64,000 nt of DNA from Pseudoalteromonas lipolytica (GCF_900116435.1 NZ_FPAZ01000007.1:124001-188000), one strand, 5' to 3'; positions 1-8,922 are shown, counted from the stretch's first letter. The notes: generated from the letters alone by a model not told the origin. A program made the numbers and translations.

Positions 1-2
1 AA

Positions 3-80
3 TGGGATGGTGGTAGCGGCATCGAAAAGGAGTGTAATGTTTTAGGCGTAAGAAGACCGCTAAGTGAATGTAATGAATAG
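3..80 (+). CDS. 3' end of an unidentified gene (partial)
   Basis: The third forward frame is open from the window edge to a TAG at 78-80 and encodes about 25 residues, including two ECN motifs. The other two forward frames close early. The stop overlaps the likely ATG (73) of the next gene, an arrangement often seen in co-translated genes. Too little is present to name a product, and an open frame this short could be chance. Confidence 0.3.
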   Translation, partial: WDGGSGIEKECNVLGVRRPLSECNE

Positions 81-1554
81 ACTCACGTGTTATTTAAGAA
101 AGGGAATTTTTTATTTTTTTTCGATAGCTGGCGTTATTTTATCATTACCTACTCAAAGCAGTTCAGAAAAATCCACTAACGAAATACATGATACGATGAT
201 ATTTGTGGAAAATAGACTTATTCATGATGGCAATAGTTCGAGATCTAGCTTGGCTTTGATTGATGGAGTTGTGCTTTTCTCTGGCGAAATGAACAAGGTT
301 CTAAATCCCTTTAATCAAAAAATTATGCTTCTTCCAAGGAAAGGCCGATATTCGATAAACGATGGTCAAGTTACAATAGATGGGGAGTTCTATCACTTCC
401 CTACAAGAGGAGCAAACCCCGAAGAATATGAAGTTGTGCCCAAAAAGACATGGCGTTTAAAAGGTTACGATATACTAAATAATGACGGTTCGATTACATA
501 TGATGAACCTGAAGAGATCATGCCGCCCCCAAAACTTCCGTTGTCATTCGTAAACACCATTTTTATTGGTGAAATTTCATTTATGGGTGAGTCGGAGTAT
601 GGTGTTTACGAAAATATAAGATCATTTGCAGAAAAACCCAATTTGTATTTTGTAGCTGTTTATGAAGATAGGCTTTACGAGTTAAAGGATAATTACAACA
701 AAGAACTATTACGTCATAAACAATTTATACAAAAGTACTCTGAGGAAGAGCAACGTGATGTAATCCCTATTTCGGCAAAAATTAAGAGCTCACTCAATAA
801 AAACTTACACAAAGGGGCTGAAAGTTTTTTTTCTTTTATAGGTGATGTATTTGATGGCTTTGTAAAAGTGGTCAGTGATGTTGATTTTAATAAAGCGATA
901 TCAGTTGCCGCTGGAGTTACTCTGGCAAATAAAAGCGATTTAAATGTACAGCAAAGGCAGGAGTTTCTTGAGAGTTACGTTAAAGACGTTATATCGGGCG
1001 ATACCAGAAATTTGCGAGCGTTACAAAATAAATATAAGGATACTCAGAAGGTAACGGAGTCTACATCAATAGCGATCAACATGAATGATGCGTATGATCT
1101 CAATAAGCATGACCAATCGTTGAACTCTTCAACAAATATAGTTAGTAAACGCGTTAGTTCTAAAGATTCACCCAAAGAAAATGAGTGTATAGCTAAAACA
1201 GAAAGCGGAAGTCTCTTGCCAAAAGTTGCTAAGGGTTATTGCAACTATGTCCTCTCTGATTACACTCGTACAGCCGAATACTCCTTCCAAGAAGATGGTT
1301 TTAGATGGGGTTTAGACAGCACATCTGTTGAGGATAGCGCAATATCATTGCTCCGCAGTAAGCTGCTCTTTAAAGCTCAAAAAACGTGTAAAGCAGAAGG
1401 GTATACTACAGTTTTCCATGACGACACTTTTAACGTTAATGACGTTACTCCAACTGTAAGGGAATGCAAGTCATCAAAAGTTATGACTGGAATGGAGTAT
1501 GCTTGTAGAGGTACAACTAGTTTTTTTTGTGGAAAATATAATTCTTCTAATTAA
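73..1554 (+). CDS. Hypothetical secreted protein with cysteine-containing C-terminal domain
   Basis: I do not recognise this protein of about 493 residues. The N-terminus has basic residues followed by a hydrophobic stretch (CYLRKGIFYFFSIAGVILSL), which suggests a Sec signal peptide and export. The middle is hydrophilic with a glycine/valine-rich hydrophobic patch around residues 255-290 (SFIGDVFDGFVKVV). The last 120 residues hold about seven cysteines (in KENEC, KGYCNY, QKTCKAEG, VRECKS, YACRG, FFCGK), consistent with a disulphide-bonded extracellular domain. The start is uncertain: a GTG at 64 would add three residues, and neither start has a good ribosome-binding site. Base composition is more AT-rich than in the housekeeping genes to the right, which suggests transfer. 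Function unknown. Confidence 0.7.
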   Translation: MNRLTCYLRKGIFYFFSIAGVILSLPTQSSSEKSTNEIHDTMIFVENRLIHDGNSSRSSLALIDGVVLFSGEMNKVLNPFNQKIMLLPRKGRYSINDGQVTIDGEFYHFPTRGANPEEYEVVPKKTWRLKGYDILNNDGSITYDEPEEIMPPPKLPLSFVNTIFIGEISFMGESEYGVYENIRSFAEKPNLYFVAVYEDRLYELKDNYNKELLRHKQFIQKYSEEEQRDVIPISAKIKSSLNKNLHKGAESFFSFIGDVFDGFVKVVSDVDFNKAISVAAGVTLANKSDLNVQQRQEFLESYVKDVISGDTRNLRALQNKYKDTQKVTESTSIAINMNDAYDLNKHDQSLNSSTNIVSKRVSSKDSPKENECIAKTESGSLLPKVAKGYCNYVLSDYTRTAEYSFQEDGFRWGLDSTSVEDSAISLLRSKLLFKAQKTCKAEGYTTVFHDDTFNVNDVTPTVRECKSSKVMTGMEYACRGTTSFFCGKYNSSN

Positions 1555-1919
1555 TGGTAGCCTACAGCGAAAAAGAGGAATATTTAGGGTTCTCAAGCCC
1601 GTGTAGGTTGATGCGAGTAGAGTGAATCCCAACACTTGTGATAAAGATACCACAAATTCGGGTGCATCTCAGGTTTACCACAGCCTACAACGTATGGAAA
1701 ATTTAAGCCGTGTAAATGTCTTCATATCATTCGTCAGTTGATTTTTAAAATTTAAAAGACAAAAACTGTAAATGGCTCAGAGCCGTCCTCAGGCTCTAAA
1801 ACATTTATGTCCAAAAAACGAGTTTATCTGGCCGTCTGCTTCTCACTCTTAGCTGCCCGTCAAAGTTACTGTATAATATTTAGTATCCACTCTTCGGGCA
1901 CTTGAAGTTGAGTATTCTA
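1555..1919. other. Gene-free stretch between convergent genes with a hairpin
   Basis: No convincing ORF is present. The clearest structure is a hairpin at 1779-1797 (AGAGCC / GGCTCT around a 7-nt loop) that extends into flanking AAATG / CATTT arms. It lies between two convergent genes and could act as a weak terminator, although no strong T-run follows. The word GCCTACA occurs twice, near 1560 and 1683. No RES-domain toxin could be read downstream of the antitoxin-like gene. Confidence 0.5.
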
Positions 1920-2162
1920 TTACGCTGTGTGGCTATATTTTAGTTTATTAACTGCTTGCTTTATCAATTCGCGGCCGCGAATAGAGTTCATATAACGACG
2001 GGGAGGCTCGCCATTAAACAGTAAAACTGGGGTATCTAGCCAGCCATTGAAGTTCTCAATATTACCGAAGTACTTAACACAAAACTGACCTAGCTTTGCA
2101 ATGTCTAGGACGTTGTCACTCAATTGCTTATTTAGCCTTTTCGACTTATGTCGTATCAACAT
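1920..2162 (-). CDS. DUF2384 (MbcA/ParS/Xre-type) antitoxin, C-terminal part
   Basis: The 80-residue product matches the C-terminal half of the DUF2384 antitoxin family. It has a helix with RLNKQLSDNVLDIAKL, then YFGNIENFNGWLDTP, the family's FG..e.a..WL..P signature, then NGEPPRRYMNSIRGRELI, matching the G.tPl..l.t..G pattern. In known systems these proteins neutralise RES-type or related toxins and repress their own operon. Similarity appears to continue upstream of this ATG in the same frame to a stop at 2196-2198. The missing N-terminal helix-turn-helix is in the overlapping upstream ORF in another frame, so this may be one gene broken by a frameshift. No toxin gene follows. Family assignment is good; functionality is doubtful. 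Confidence 0.65.
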   Translation of the reverse strand: MLIRHKSKRLNKQLSDNVLDIAKLGQFCVKYFGNIENFNGWLDTPVLLFNGEPPRRYMNSIRGRELIKQAVNKLKYSHTA

Positions 2163-2373
2163 GCCTGATGTTGTGTTTAGGCTCTGAGCGATAACTTATA
2201 CGCTCCAATTCAACGAGTGAGCACATACCGTCCTTTATAACGCCTGTATTCGTAAAATCAATCTCGGCAAGTAGGTTTGAAAACGCTGTTAACTCACCTT
2301 GTGATACGACTGATAAAAAGTCATATTTACTTGTGTTGCTAGCTAGAAGCTCAGCCATGTTCCGCTCACTCAT
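2146..2373 (-). CDS. Possible N-terminal part of the split DUF2384 antitoxin
   Basis: This 75-residue ORF lies directly upstream of the DUF2384-like ORF and overlaps it by 17 nt in a different frame. Residues 19-62 (FLSVVSQGELTAFSNLL through ERISYRS) fit the N-terminal helices of Xre/ParS antitoxins, which usually end in a LxISYRTL-like segment. The conserved region that should come next is found only in the next frame. The simplest reading is a single antitoxin gene of about 130-140 codons with a +1 frameshift between roughly 2200 and 2150. Two separately translated, coupled proteins are possible but less likely. The assignment rests on pattern matching by eye. Confidence 0.45.
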   Translation of the reverse strand: MSERNMAELLASNTSKYDFLSVVSQGELTAFSNLLAEIDFTNTGVIKDGMCSLVELERISYRSEPKHNIRHVDTT

Positions 2374-2464
2374 TTGATGTCTAATATTAACTTTAGTGAG
2401 CCGTATTCATAACTTCAAGTCTCATCATCAGCAATTCATTCCAATGCCTCTGCCAACACTTGTT

Positions 2465-3154
2465 TTAACAACTCTTATCTGCTCTAACTTGCTCAATGAG
2501 AGGGCCGATCTCGTCCTTAAAAAGTGCAATGTAATCATCTCTCAACCCTCTTGAACTACTTGGATGAGGTAATGAAACAATTTCGCAGTGTTCAAAAGAT
2601 TGAAAGCCCACTCTAAATCGACGCCCTGAAAAAGCTTTTTGCTTCACCGTTTTAGGTTGCGTTTCAGCCCCCATGACTGACATAAACCTAGATTTTATAT
2701 CTTCACTGTTTAAGGCTGTCATTAACTTTGAGCCCATAAAAAGTATCAAAGCTGGCCGAAGCTCAGTGATGTGTAAAATGAAGTTATCAACCTGCTCAGG
2801 TGTTACCATTCTTTTCCAAAATCCCTTTTCAAGTTTATGTGCTTCAGAGTTACACCAATTTGATTGCACAATGAGCTTTTCAAAGTCTTCACCTAATCCT
2901 TCCCGTGACAATGGATGCTCCCATAACGAAAACCACTTAACAACTCGATTGTCGTAAGGCCAAACGAACGCTCTATCACCATATTTTGGCGACTTATTTG
3001 AAAACGTTGTCACTGCGTCATCCCCATGGTAAACACGCGCACCTGCTGCAACTAACTCCTGGTCTTTTTTACTGTTACCCCATTCATAGCCACAGATTAA
3101 GATACCCTGCTCACTATTTAATCCTTCAAATAAACTATTTCCAATATTTAACAT
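2465..3154 (-). CDS. Uracil-DNA-glycosylase-superfamily-like protein (hypothetical)
   Basis: This 229-residue protein is probably cytoplasmic, with no signal or membrane segment. Three motifs sit in the order typical of the uracil-DNA glycosylase fold: ILICGYEWGNSK near residue 18 at the motif-A position, LILFMGSKLM near residue 135 (a strand ending in G-S/T), and IVSLPHPSSSRG near residue 195, resembling the HPSP motif B. This is inferred from motifs only; overall similarity to characterised UDGs is not obvious. Relatives with this fold include DNA-repair enzymes and uncharacterised proteins in mobile islands. It lies in an AT-rich accessory region beside an antitoxin-like gene, so a defence or mobile-element role is possible but unproven. 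Confidence 0.6.
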   Translation of the reverse strand: MLNIGNSLFEGLNSEQGILICGYEWGNSKKDQELVAAGARVYHGDDAVTTFSNKSPKYGDRAFVWPYDNRVVKWFSLWEHPLSREGLGEDFEKLIVQSNWCNSEAHKLEKGFWKRMVTPEQVDNFILHITELRPALILFMGSKLMTALNSEDIKSRFMSVMGAETQPKTVKQKAFSGRRFRVGFQSFEHCEIVSLPHPSSSRGLRDDYIALFKDEIGPLIEQVRADKSC

Positions 3155-3180
3155 ACTTTATTCCACCTATCGTTATCGTA

Positions 3181-3582
3181 TTATTTACCACTCCACGACA
3201 TACTCGATTTAACTAGCTTTAGAACCCTTAATAGTCTAATTTTTTTTAAAAAGCTCTCTTTAAAAGCATTCAACCACGCCTTATCGTGCTTAAATAACCA
3301 CACGTATTCTTTGTCAGTGCTGTAGCGTAACAATGTTATTGTAGGCGTTTTAAGTGTATACAATGTTGCAATGAGTGCGCGTCTTGCTTGCTGGCGATGA
3401 CGATAAAAACGAATTCTGCGTCGAAGCTCTTTAATGACAGGCTGGCCGCTCAAAACTTGCTCTACATCACCTTGTTTTACATTATATTTATTCGCATCAG
3501 TAACAACCAAAGGGATCAGGTCTTGAGTTTTGCCAAGACCAAACACAAATCTTACGTTTAACAGCCTTTCCCCCTTTATCAC
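3181..3582 (-). CDS. Small basic hypothetical protein, possibly a truncated gene
   Basis: I do not recognise this product (about 133 residues from a GTG). It is strongly basic, with an arginine-rich middle (ELRRRIRFYRHRQQARRAL) and a C-terminal helix (EYVWLFKHDKAWLNAFKESF) that suggests nucleic-acid binding. The C-terminal part faintly recalls the end of TnsD/TniQ-type transposition proteins, but this is weak. The frame stays open upstream to a stop at 3640-3642, and no ATG with a good ribosome-binding site is visible. It may therefore be the 3' remnant of a longer gene. It borders a palindrome-rich stretch. Confidence 0.4.
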   Translation of the reverse strand: MIKGERLLNVRFVFGLGKTQDLIPLVVTDANKYNVKQGDVEQVLSGQPVIKELRRRIRFYRHRQQARRALIATLYTLKTPTITLLRYSTDKEYVWLFKHDKAWLNAFKESFLKKIRLLRVLKLVKSSMSWSGK

Positions 3583-4131
3583 GCCCTGAAAAATGCAATT
3601 GATGAGTAATATCGCGCATGGATGTGCGATTAGGCGAAACTAGGCCATGGATGGCCTATCTTCGCCGCTTACGTTCATATCAATTGTGTTTTGAAGGAAA
3701 TAGCGTGATGCTCGGGTGGCGCTGGGAGAGTCCAGAGAGGGGTCAGCGGCAGCCCATCTTTGGCTGCCGTCGCCAGCGCAACAAACCTTGAATAAAGTTT
3801 TTAATGTAGAAATAATCGCGGCTAAAGCCAGCTCCTACAAAACAACATTTCGCGCGAAATAAATTTCACGCCTACGGTATCGTGTTTAGCCTAAGCTATG
3901 TGCAGGCACAAACAAGCTTCTTTACGCTTTCCCCTCGCTAACTTGTATTCTTAATCAGACTTCTGACGACTGATATCTAATAACTCTTTTTTCGGCGTTA
4001 AAACGCCTCCTACAACTCACATCTCGAAACTCGTTCCTCGTAACTTTCCCCTCGCAACTCGCTAACTTTCTCCAACAAAAAAGCCGTTGCATTGCTGCAA
4101 CGGCTTTTTGGCATTTGAATTTAATCAAACC
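3583..4131. repeat. Gene-free stretch with palindromes and REP-like repeats
   Basis: No gene is apparent in these 549 bases, but structure is abundant. Around 3613-3628 is CGCATGGATGTGCG. At 3632-3674 nested palindromes occur (AGGCGAA...TTCGCC enclosing AGGCCATGGATGGCCT). At roughly 3719-3779 an outer stem GGCGCTGG/CCAGCGC encloses an inner stem CGGCAGCC/GGCTGCCG. At 3848-3875 and 3986-4013 are two modules that recur, diverged and in the opposite order, near 10558-10629. The second contains the hairpin GGCGTTAAAACGCC. These look like REP-type dispersed repeats. Confidence 0.6.
4077..4109 (-). terminator. Rho-independent terminator of the gcv operon
   Basis: A perfect 9-bp stem (GCCGTTGCA 4083-4091 / TGCAACGGC 4096-4104) with a 4-nt loop is flanked by A-run and T-run. 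It lies just past the gcvP stop and has a T-run in both directions. Confidence 0.9.
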
Positions 4132-7020
4132 TTAGTCACGGTATGTCTCAACCGCTGGGCATGAACAAACTAGGTTACGGTCGCCGTATACGTCATCGAT
4201 ACGCGTTACTGTAGGCCAGAATTTGTCTTTTGCTACGCTTGGTACTGGGAATGCTGCGTAGAAACGGTCGTATGCACGGTCCCACTCATTGCCTAGTACG
4301 TCTGCTTGTGTGTGCGGTGCAAACACTAGCGGGTTGTTTTCAATTGACCATTCGCCAGATGCGATACGGTCGATTTCTGACTTGATTGACACCATGGCTT
4401 CGATGAAACGGTCAATTTCAACTTTAGACTCAGACTCAGTTGGCTCAATCATCAGTGTGCCAGCTACTGGGAATGACATAGTTGGTGAATGGAAGCCGTA
4501 GTCTTGAAGACGTTTAGCTACGTCCATTTCTGTCACGCCTGTTTGCTCTTTAAGTGGGCGTAGGTCAACAATACACTCGTGCGCAACGCGGTTGTTACGG
4601 CCACGGTATAAAATTGGGTAGTGTTCGCTTAGCTTCTCAGATAAGTAGTTAGCGTTCACGATAGCCATTTCTGTTGCTTGTTTTAAGCCTTCAGAGCCCA
4701 TCATGGCAATGTATGCCCACGAGATTGGTAAAATAGCCGCTGAGCCGTAAGGAGCAGCAGAAACCGCGCCGTTACCAATGTTTGTGCCAGCAACGTTAAT
4801 TACGCTGTGGTTAGGCATAAATGGCGCTAGGTGAGATTTAACACCGATAGGGCCAACACCTGGACCACCACCACCGTGTGGAATACAGAATGTTTTGTGT
4901 AGGTTAAGGTGCGATACGTCAGAACCGATTGAACCTGGGCTTGTAACACCTACTTGCGCGTTCATGTTTGCGCCGTCCATGTACACTTGACCGCCGTGCT
5001 GGTGCACGATGTCACAGATTTCACGAATTGTTTCTTCGTAAACGCCGTGTGTAGATGGGTATGTGATCATGATACACGATAGGTTTTCAGATACCTCTTC
5101 GGCTTTCGCTTTAAGGTCTGCCATATCAACGTTACCGTTTTTATCACAGTCAACAACCACGATTTTCATGCTTGCCATTTGTGCAGACGCTGGGTTTGTA
5201 CCGTGCGCTGAACTTGGGATCAAACATACGTTACGGTGACCTTCACCGCGTGACTCGTGGTATTTACGAATAGCGATTAAGCCTGCGTATTCACCTTGTG
5301 CACCTGAGTTAGGTTGCAGTGAAACGGCATCGTAACCTGTGATGTTTACTAACCAATCATGTAATTCAGTCATCATGATTTGGTAACCCGCTGCCTGATC
5401 AAGTGGGCAGAATGGGTGTAGGTTTGCAAACTCAGGCCAAGTGATTGGGATCATCTCTGCTGTCGCATTAAGTTTCATGGTACATGAACCTAATGAGATC
5501 ATTGAGTGGTTAAGCGCTAAATCTTTGTTTTCTAGACGCTTGATATAACGCAACATTTCAGTCTCGCTGTGGTACGAGTTGAAGTTAGGGTGCGTTAGAA
5601 TTTCGTCATCGCGTACAAGGCTTGCAGGAATTGAGTTGCTGCCGTTTACTTCGATTTCGTTCGCAAGTGCGTCAACGCTTAGGCCGTGGTCGTCACCTAA
5701 AATGATGTCGAATAGCTCTGCTACGTCTGCACGCGTTGTTGTTTCTGATACAGAAATTGAGTATTCACCCGCACGGTTTGACGCAAAGTTAACGCCATTT
5801 GCTACTGCGCGTGCAACAACGTCGTCTTTGTTGTCTGCAACAACGGTAATGGTGTCGAACCATGTGTCGTGCTTAAGTTTTACGCCTTTCGCTTTTAAGC
5901 CAGTCGCTAAAATATCAGCAAAACGGTGAATACGCTGAGCGATTGTTTTAAGGCCTTCTGGACCATGGTAAACCGCGTAGAACGCAGCCATGTTCGCGAG
6001 TAATACTTGCGCTGTACAAATGTTTGAGTTGGCTTTTTCACGACGAATGTGTTGTTCACGTGTTTGCATTGCCATACGCAGTGCGTCGTTACCTAAACGG
6101 TCTTTAGATACACCGATAATACGACCCGGTAATGAACGCTTGTACTTGTCGCGTGTTGCAAAGAATGCAGCGTGTGGACCACCGTAACCCATAGGTACAC
6201 CAAAACGCTGTGCTGAACCAAGTACTACGTCTGCGCCAAGTTTACCCGGTGCTTTAAGTAGTAATAAGCTCATGATGTCTGCGGCAACACAGGCAATTGC
6301 TTTTTTGCTTTGAACGCCAGCGATTAAATCAGTTACGTCTGTAATTTCACCCGTTGTTGATGGGTATTGGAATAACGCACCAAAAATGTCGTGGTCTAGC
6401 GCTTCTGCCGCTTTACCTACGATAACGTCAAAACCGAACTGCTCTGCACGTGTCGCAACAACGTCGATTGTTTGTGTGTGTACGTCATCAGCGATGAAGA
6501 ATGCATTTGATTTTGATTTAGCAACACGCTTTGCAAGGCCCATTGCTTCAGCCGCAGCTGTTGATTCGTCAAGTAACGATGCGCTTGCAAGGTCAAGACC
6601 AGTTAGGTCTAGGGTCATAGTCTGGAAGTTTAATAATGATTCTAAACGACCTTGTGCAATCTCTGGTTGGTATGGTGTATACGCCGTGTACCAGCCTGGG
6701 TTCTCTAGTACGTTACGTAAAATTACGTGTGGTACGTGAGTTGGGTGGTAGCCTTGACCAATGTAAGATTTGAACACTTTATTTTTGCTTGCTACAGATT
6801 TTAAGTAGCTTAGTGTTTCAACTTCAGTGCGGCTTTCGCCAATTGATAAACCTTGCTCTAAGCGAATGCTTGCAGGTACCGTTTGACCGATCAGCTCTTC
6901 AACACTCGATACTCCAAGAGCGCTCAGCATGTCGCTTACTTGCGCTGGGCTTGGCCCAATGTGACGGCGAATAAAATCTTGCTTCTGCTCTAATTGTTCA
7001 AGAGATTTGGCGTTTGACAT
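4132..7020 (-). CDS. gcvP: Glycine dehydrogenase (decarboxylating), P protein
   Basis: P protein of the glycine cleavage system: a PLP enzyme that decarboxylates glycine and passes the aminomethyl group to the lipoyl arm of GcvH. At 962 residues it has the length of the single-chain form in which the GcvPA and GcvPB halves are fused. The PLP lysine is K709 in [16 protein letters not shown], which is followed by the usual glycine-rich loop. The N-terminus ([11 protein letters not shown]) and [19 protein letters not shown] are family signatures. The ATG is preceded by an AGGA-type site. It is the last gene of gcvT-gcvH-gcvP, 199 bp after gcvH with a long hairpin in the gap, and a strong terminator follows. 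Confidence 0.98.
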   Translation of the reverse strand: MSNAKSLEQLEQKQDFIRRHIGPSPAQVSDMLSALGVSSVEELIGQTVPASIRLEQGLSIGESRTEVETLSYLKSVASKNKVFKSYIGQGYHPTHVPHVILRNVLENPGWYTAYTPYQPEIAQGRLESLLNFQTMTLDLTGLDLASASLLDESTAAAEAMGLAKRVAKSKSNAFFIADDVHTQTIDVVATRAEQFGFDVIVGKAAEALDHDIFGALFQYPSTTGEITDVTDLIAGVQSKKAIACVAADIMSLLLLKAPGKLGADVVLGSAQRFGVPMGYGGPHAAFFATRDKYKRSLPGRIIGVSKDRLGNDALRMAMQTREQHIRREKANSNICTAQVLLANMAAFYAVYHGPEGLKTIAQRIHRFADILATGLKAKGVKLKHDTWFDTITVVADNKDDVVARAVANGVNFASNRAGEYSISVSETTTRADVAELFDIILGDDHGLSVDALANEIEVNGSNSIPASLVRDDEILTHPNFNSYHSETEMLRYIKRLENKDLALNHSMISLGSCTMKLNATAEMIPITWPEFANLHPFCPLDQAAGYQIMMTELHDWLVNITGYDAVSLQPNSGAQGEYAGLIAIRKYHESRGEGHRNVCLIPSSAHGTNPASAQMASMKIVVVDCDKNGNVDMADLKAKAEEVSENLSCIMITYPSTHGVYEETIREICDIVHQHGGQVYMDGANMNAQVGVTSPGSIGSDVSHLNLHKTFCIPHGGGGPGVGPIGVKSHLAPFMPNHSVINVAGTNIGNGAVSAAPYGSAAILPISWAYIAMMGSEGLKQATEMAIVNANYLSEKLSEHYPILYRGRNNRVAHECIVDLRPLKEQTGVTEMDVAKRLQDYGFHSPTMSFPVAGTLMIEPTESESKVEIDRFIEAMVSIKSEIDRIASGEWSIENNPLVFAPHTQADVLGNEWDRAYDRFYAAFPVPSVAKDKFWPTVTRIDDVYGDRNLVCSCPAVETYRD

Positions 7021-7140
7021 TTGTCCAGATTCCTATGATCCAAAAAAAAGTGGTTACTGCCAATGGGTAACTGGCAATAACTTAAAAACAGTGTGATTCA
7101 ATAACTTACAGCGTATGGAAAGGTAAGCTATAAAATCATA

Positions 7141-7200
7141 AAAGCCCCTATGAAACCCAAGCTACGCATTTAATTAGCTGGGGATCTAGACGGGGCTTTT
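7141..7200 (-). terminator. Long hairpin between gcvH and gcvP
   Basis: AAAGCCCC (7141-7148) pairs with GGGGCTTT (7192-7199), and an inner imperfect stem (CCCAAGCT / AGCTGGGG) makes an extended structure. On the minus strand the stem is followed by a short T-run, so it may attenuate read-through from gcvTH into gcvP or protect the upstream mRNA end. Confidence 0.55.
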
Positions 7201-7219
7201 AGTCGGCGTGACTAATTAA

Positions 7220-7609
7220 TTAGTCTTCGTCGATCGTGTTAGCGTAGCCTTCAGCGTCTAACAGGTTATCAAGCTCTGATGTGTCAGATGCTTTGATACG
7301 GAATAACCAACCGTCGATGTACGGGTCGTTATTTACTGTTTCAGGCGAATCTTCAAGATCTTCGTTGATTGCAACGATTTCACCGCTGATTGGTGCGTAG
7401 ATGTCAGATGCTGCTTTAACAGACTCTGCTACTGCGCAGTCTTCACCCGCGTCAACTTCATCACCAACTTCTGGTAATTCTACGAATACCATGTCGCCAA
7501 GAAGTTCTTGTGCGTGCTCAGTGATACCTACAGTAAACGTACCGTCACCTTCGTCGCGAACCCACTCGTGTGAAGTAGCATATTTTAATTCGCTTGGGAT
7601 ATTGCTCAT
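7220..7609 (-). CDS. gcvH: Glycine cleavage system H protein
   Basis: Lipoyl carrier that shuttles the aminomethyl group between GcvP, GcvT and the lipoamide dehydrogenase. The likely product is 129 residues, the usual family length, starting [16 protein letters not shown]. The frame is open 13 codons further upstream, but an AAAGGA site precedes the chosen ATG at 7609. The lipoylation site is K65 in [13 protein letters not shown], and [15 protein letters not shown] is a family signature. It lies between gcvT and gcvP, consistent with one operon. Confidence 0.97.
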   Translation of the reverse strand: MSNIPSELKYATSHEWVRDEGDGTFTVGITEHAQELLGDMVFVELPEVGDEVDAGEDCAVAESVKAASDIYAPISGEIVAINEDLEDSPETVNNDPYIDGWLFRIKASDTSELDNLLDAEGYANTIDED

Positions 7610-7662
7610 TTTTTTGTTCCTTTGGTTTATATTGGGTGATAACACCAAATTTTTTATATTAC

Positions 7663-8745
7663 TTAGATAACTGATTTACCGTTACGTACAAAGCAAGGTT
7701 TAACAACCTTAACGTTAACCAGTTTTTTACGCATCTCTACTTGAGCTGTTTCGCCAGTTGAACGCGGAACGCGTGCAAGAGCGACACTGTGACCAAGTGT
7801 TGGTGAGAATGTACCAGAGGTAATCACCCCTTCACCACCTTCAACGATGACTTTTAAACCGCTACGCAATACGCCTTTTTCTTCAAGCACTAAACCAACT
7901 AGTTTGTCTGTGCTTTTGTCAGCGCGTTGCTGTTCTAATACTTCACGACCGATAAACTTACGATCTTCTGGCTCCCACGCAATCGTCCACGCCATGTTAG
8001 CAGCAAGTGGTGATACGCTTTCGTCCATATCTAGGCCGTAAAGGTTCATACCTGCTTCTAGACGAAGTGTGTCACGTGCTCCTAGACCCGCTGGCGCTAC
8101 GCCTGCATCTAGAAGTTGTTGCCACAAATCAGCAGCTTGATCGTTAGGTACTACGATCTCATAACCATCTTCGCCAGTATAGCCTGTTGTTGCAATAAAT
8201 AAATCACCAGCTTGCACACCAAAAAACGGCTTCATACCTTCAACAGCAGCTTGTTGCTCTGCAGTAAGTACAGTGGCCGTTTTAGCACGTGCATTAGGGC
8301 CTTGAACGGCAATCATTGCAAATTCAGGACGCTCAGTAACCGTTACGGCGAAATCAGCCGAAACTTTAGCTAAATGCGCTAAATCTTTTTCACGGGTTGC
8401 TGAGTTAACAACTAAACGGTAGTCAGTTTCTGAGAAGAAGTAGATGATAAGGTCGTCGATTACGCCGCCTTCTTCGTTAAGCATACCTGTGTAAAGTGCT
8501 TTACCCGGTACCGTTAACTTAGCAACGTCGTTTGCTACTAGCTTACGTAAGAACGCTTGTGCTTGTTCGCCTTGCACATCAACAATTGTCATGTGCGATA
8601 CGTCAAACATACCTGCATCTGTGCGAACCGCATTATGCTCTTCGATTTGTGAGCCGTAGTTGATTGGCATTTCCCAGCCGTGAAAATCAACCATTTTTGC
8701 GCCAGCTTCAAGGTGCTTAGCATGTAAAACTGTTTTAGAAGTCAT
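7663..8745 (-). CDS. gcvT: Aminomethyltransferase, T protein of glycine cleavage
   Basis: Transfers the methylene group from aminomethyl-lipoyl GcvH to tetrahydrofolate and releases ammonia. The 360-residue length is standard. The N-terminal folate-binding domain carries [20 protein letters not shown] and [10 protein letters not shown], then [27 protein letters not shown] and the C-terminal barrel ([18 protein letters not shown]). The ATG at 8745 has an AAGGA site. It is the first gene of the gcvTHP operon. I looked for a glycine riboswitch in the 177 bp upstream and did not see one. Confidence 0.98.
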   Translation of the reverse strand: MTSKTVLHAKHLEAGAKMVDFHGWEMPINYGSQIEEHNAVRTDAGMFDVSHMTIVDVQGEQAQAFLRKLVANDVAKLTVPGKALYTGMLNEEGGVIDDLIIYFFSETDYRLVVNSATREKDLAHLAKVSADFAVTVTERPEFAMIAVQGPNARAKTATVLTAEQQAAVEGMKPFFGVQAGDLFIATTGYTGEDGYEIVVPNDQAADLWQQLLDAGVAPAGLGARDTLRLEAGMNLYGLDMDESVSPLAANMAWTIAWEPEDRKFIGREVLEQQRADKSTDKLVGLVLEEKGVLRSGLKVIVEGGEGVITSGTFSPTLGHSVALARVPRSTGETAQVEMRKKLVNVKVVKPCFVRNGKSVI

Positions 8746-8874
8746 AATATTCCTTCACTTTTAAATTAACCCACTGAGTGGGCGTGGCCTCAATTTAATG
8801 AGGGGGAATAACATGGGCGGCGATTATACATTAGTTGCACAGTTGTCACACCCAAATTGCGATTTGTAACTACA

Positions 8875-8910
8875 AAAAACAGCTAAACACCCAAGTGTGT
8901 AGCTGTTTTT
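8875..8910 (-). terminator. Terminator downstream of the GcvT-like gene
   Basis: Stem ACAGCTA / TAGCTGT, extended by an ACAC/GTGT segment, is flanked by AAAAA and TTTTT. It separates the short GcvT-like gene from gcvT on the same strand. Confidence 0.75.
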
Positions 8911-8922
8911 AAAATTTATACT

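Noticed and set aside
1555..1919. Integron attC site or RES-type toxin remnant
   Set aside because: No paired R-box/L-box with the core GTTRRRY was found, and no ORF resembling a RES domain could be read in the three minus-strand frames.
8746..8922. Glycine riboswitch upstream of gcvT
   Set aside because: The conserved tandem aptamer motifs and a leader of suitable length are not visible; the region is short and contains the terminator of the upstream gene.
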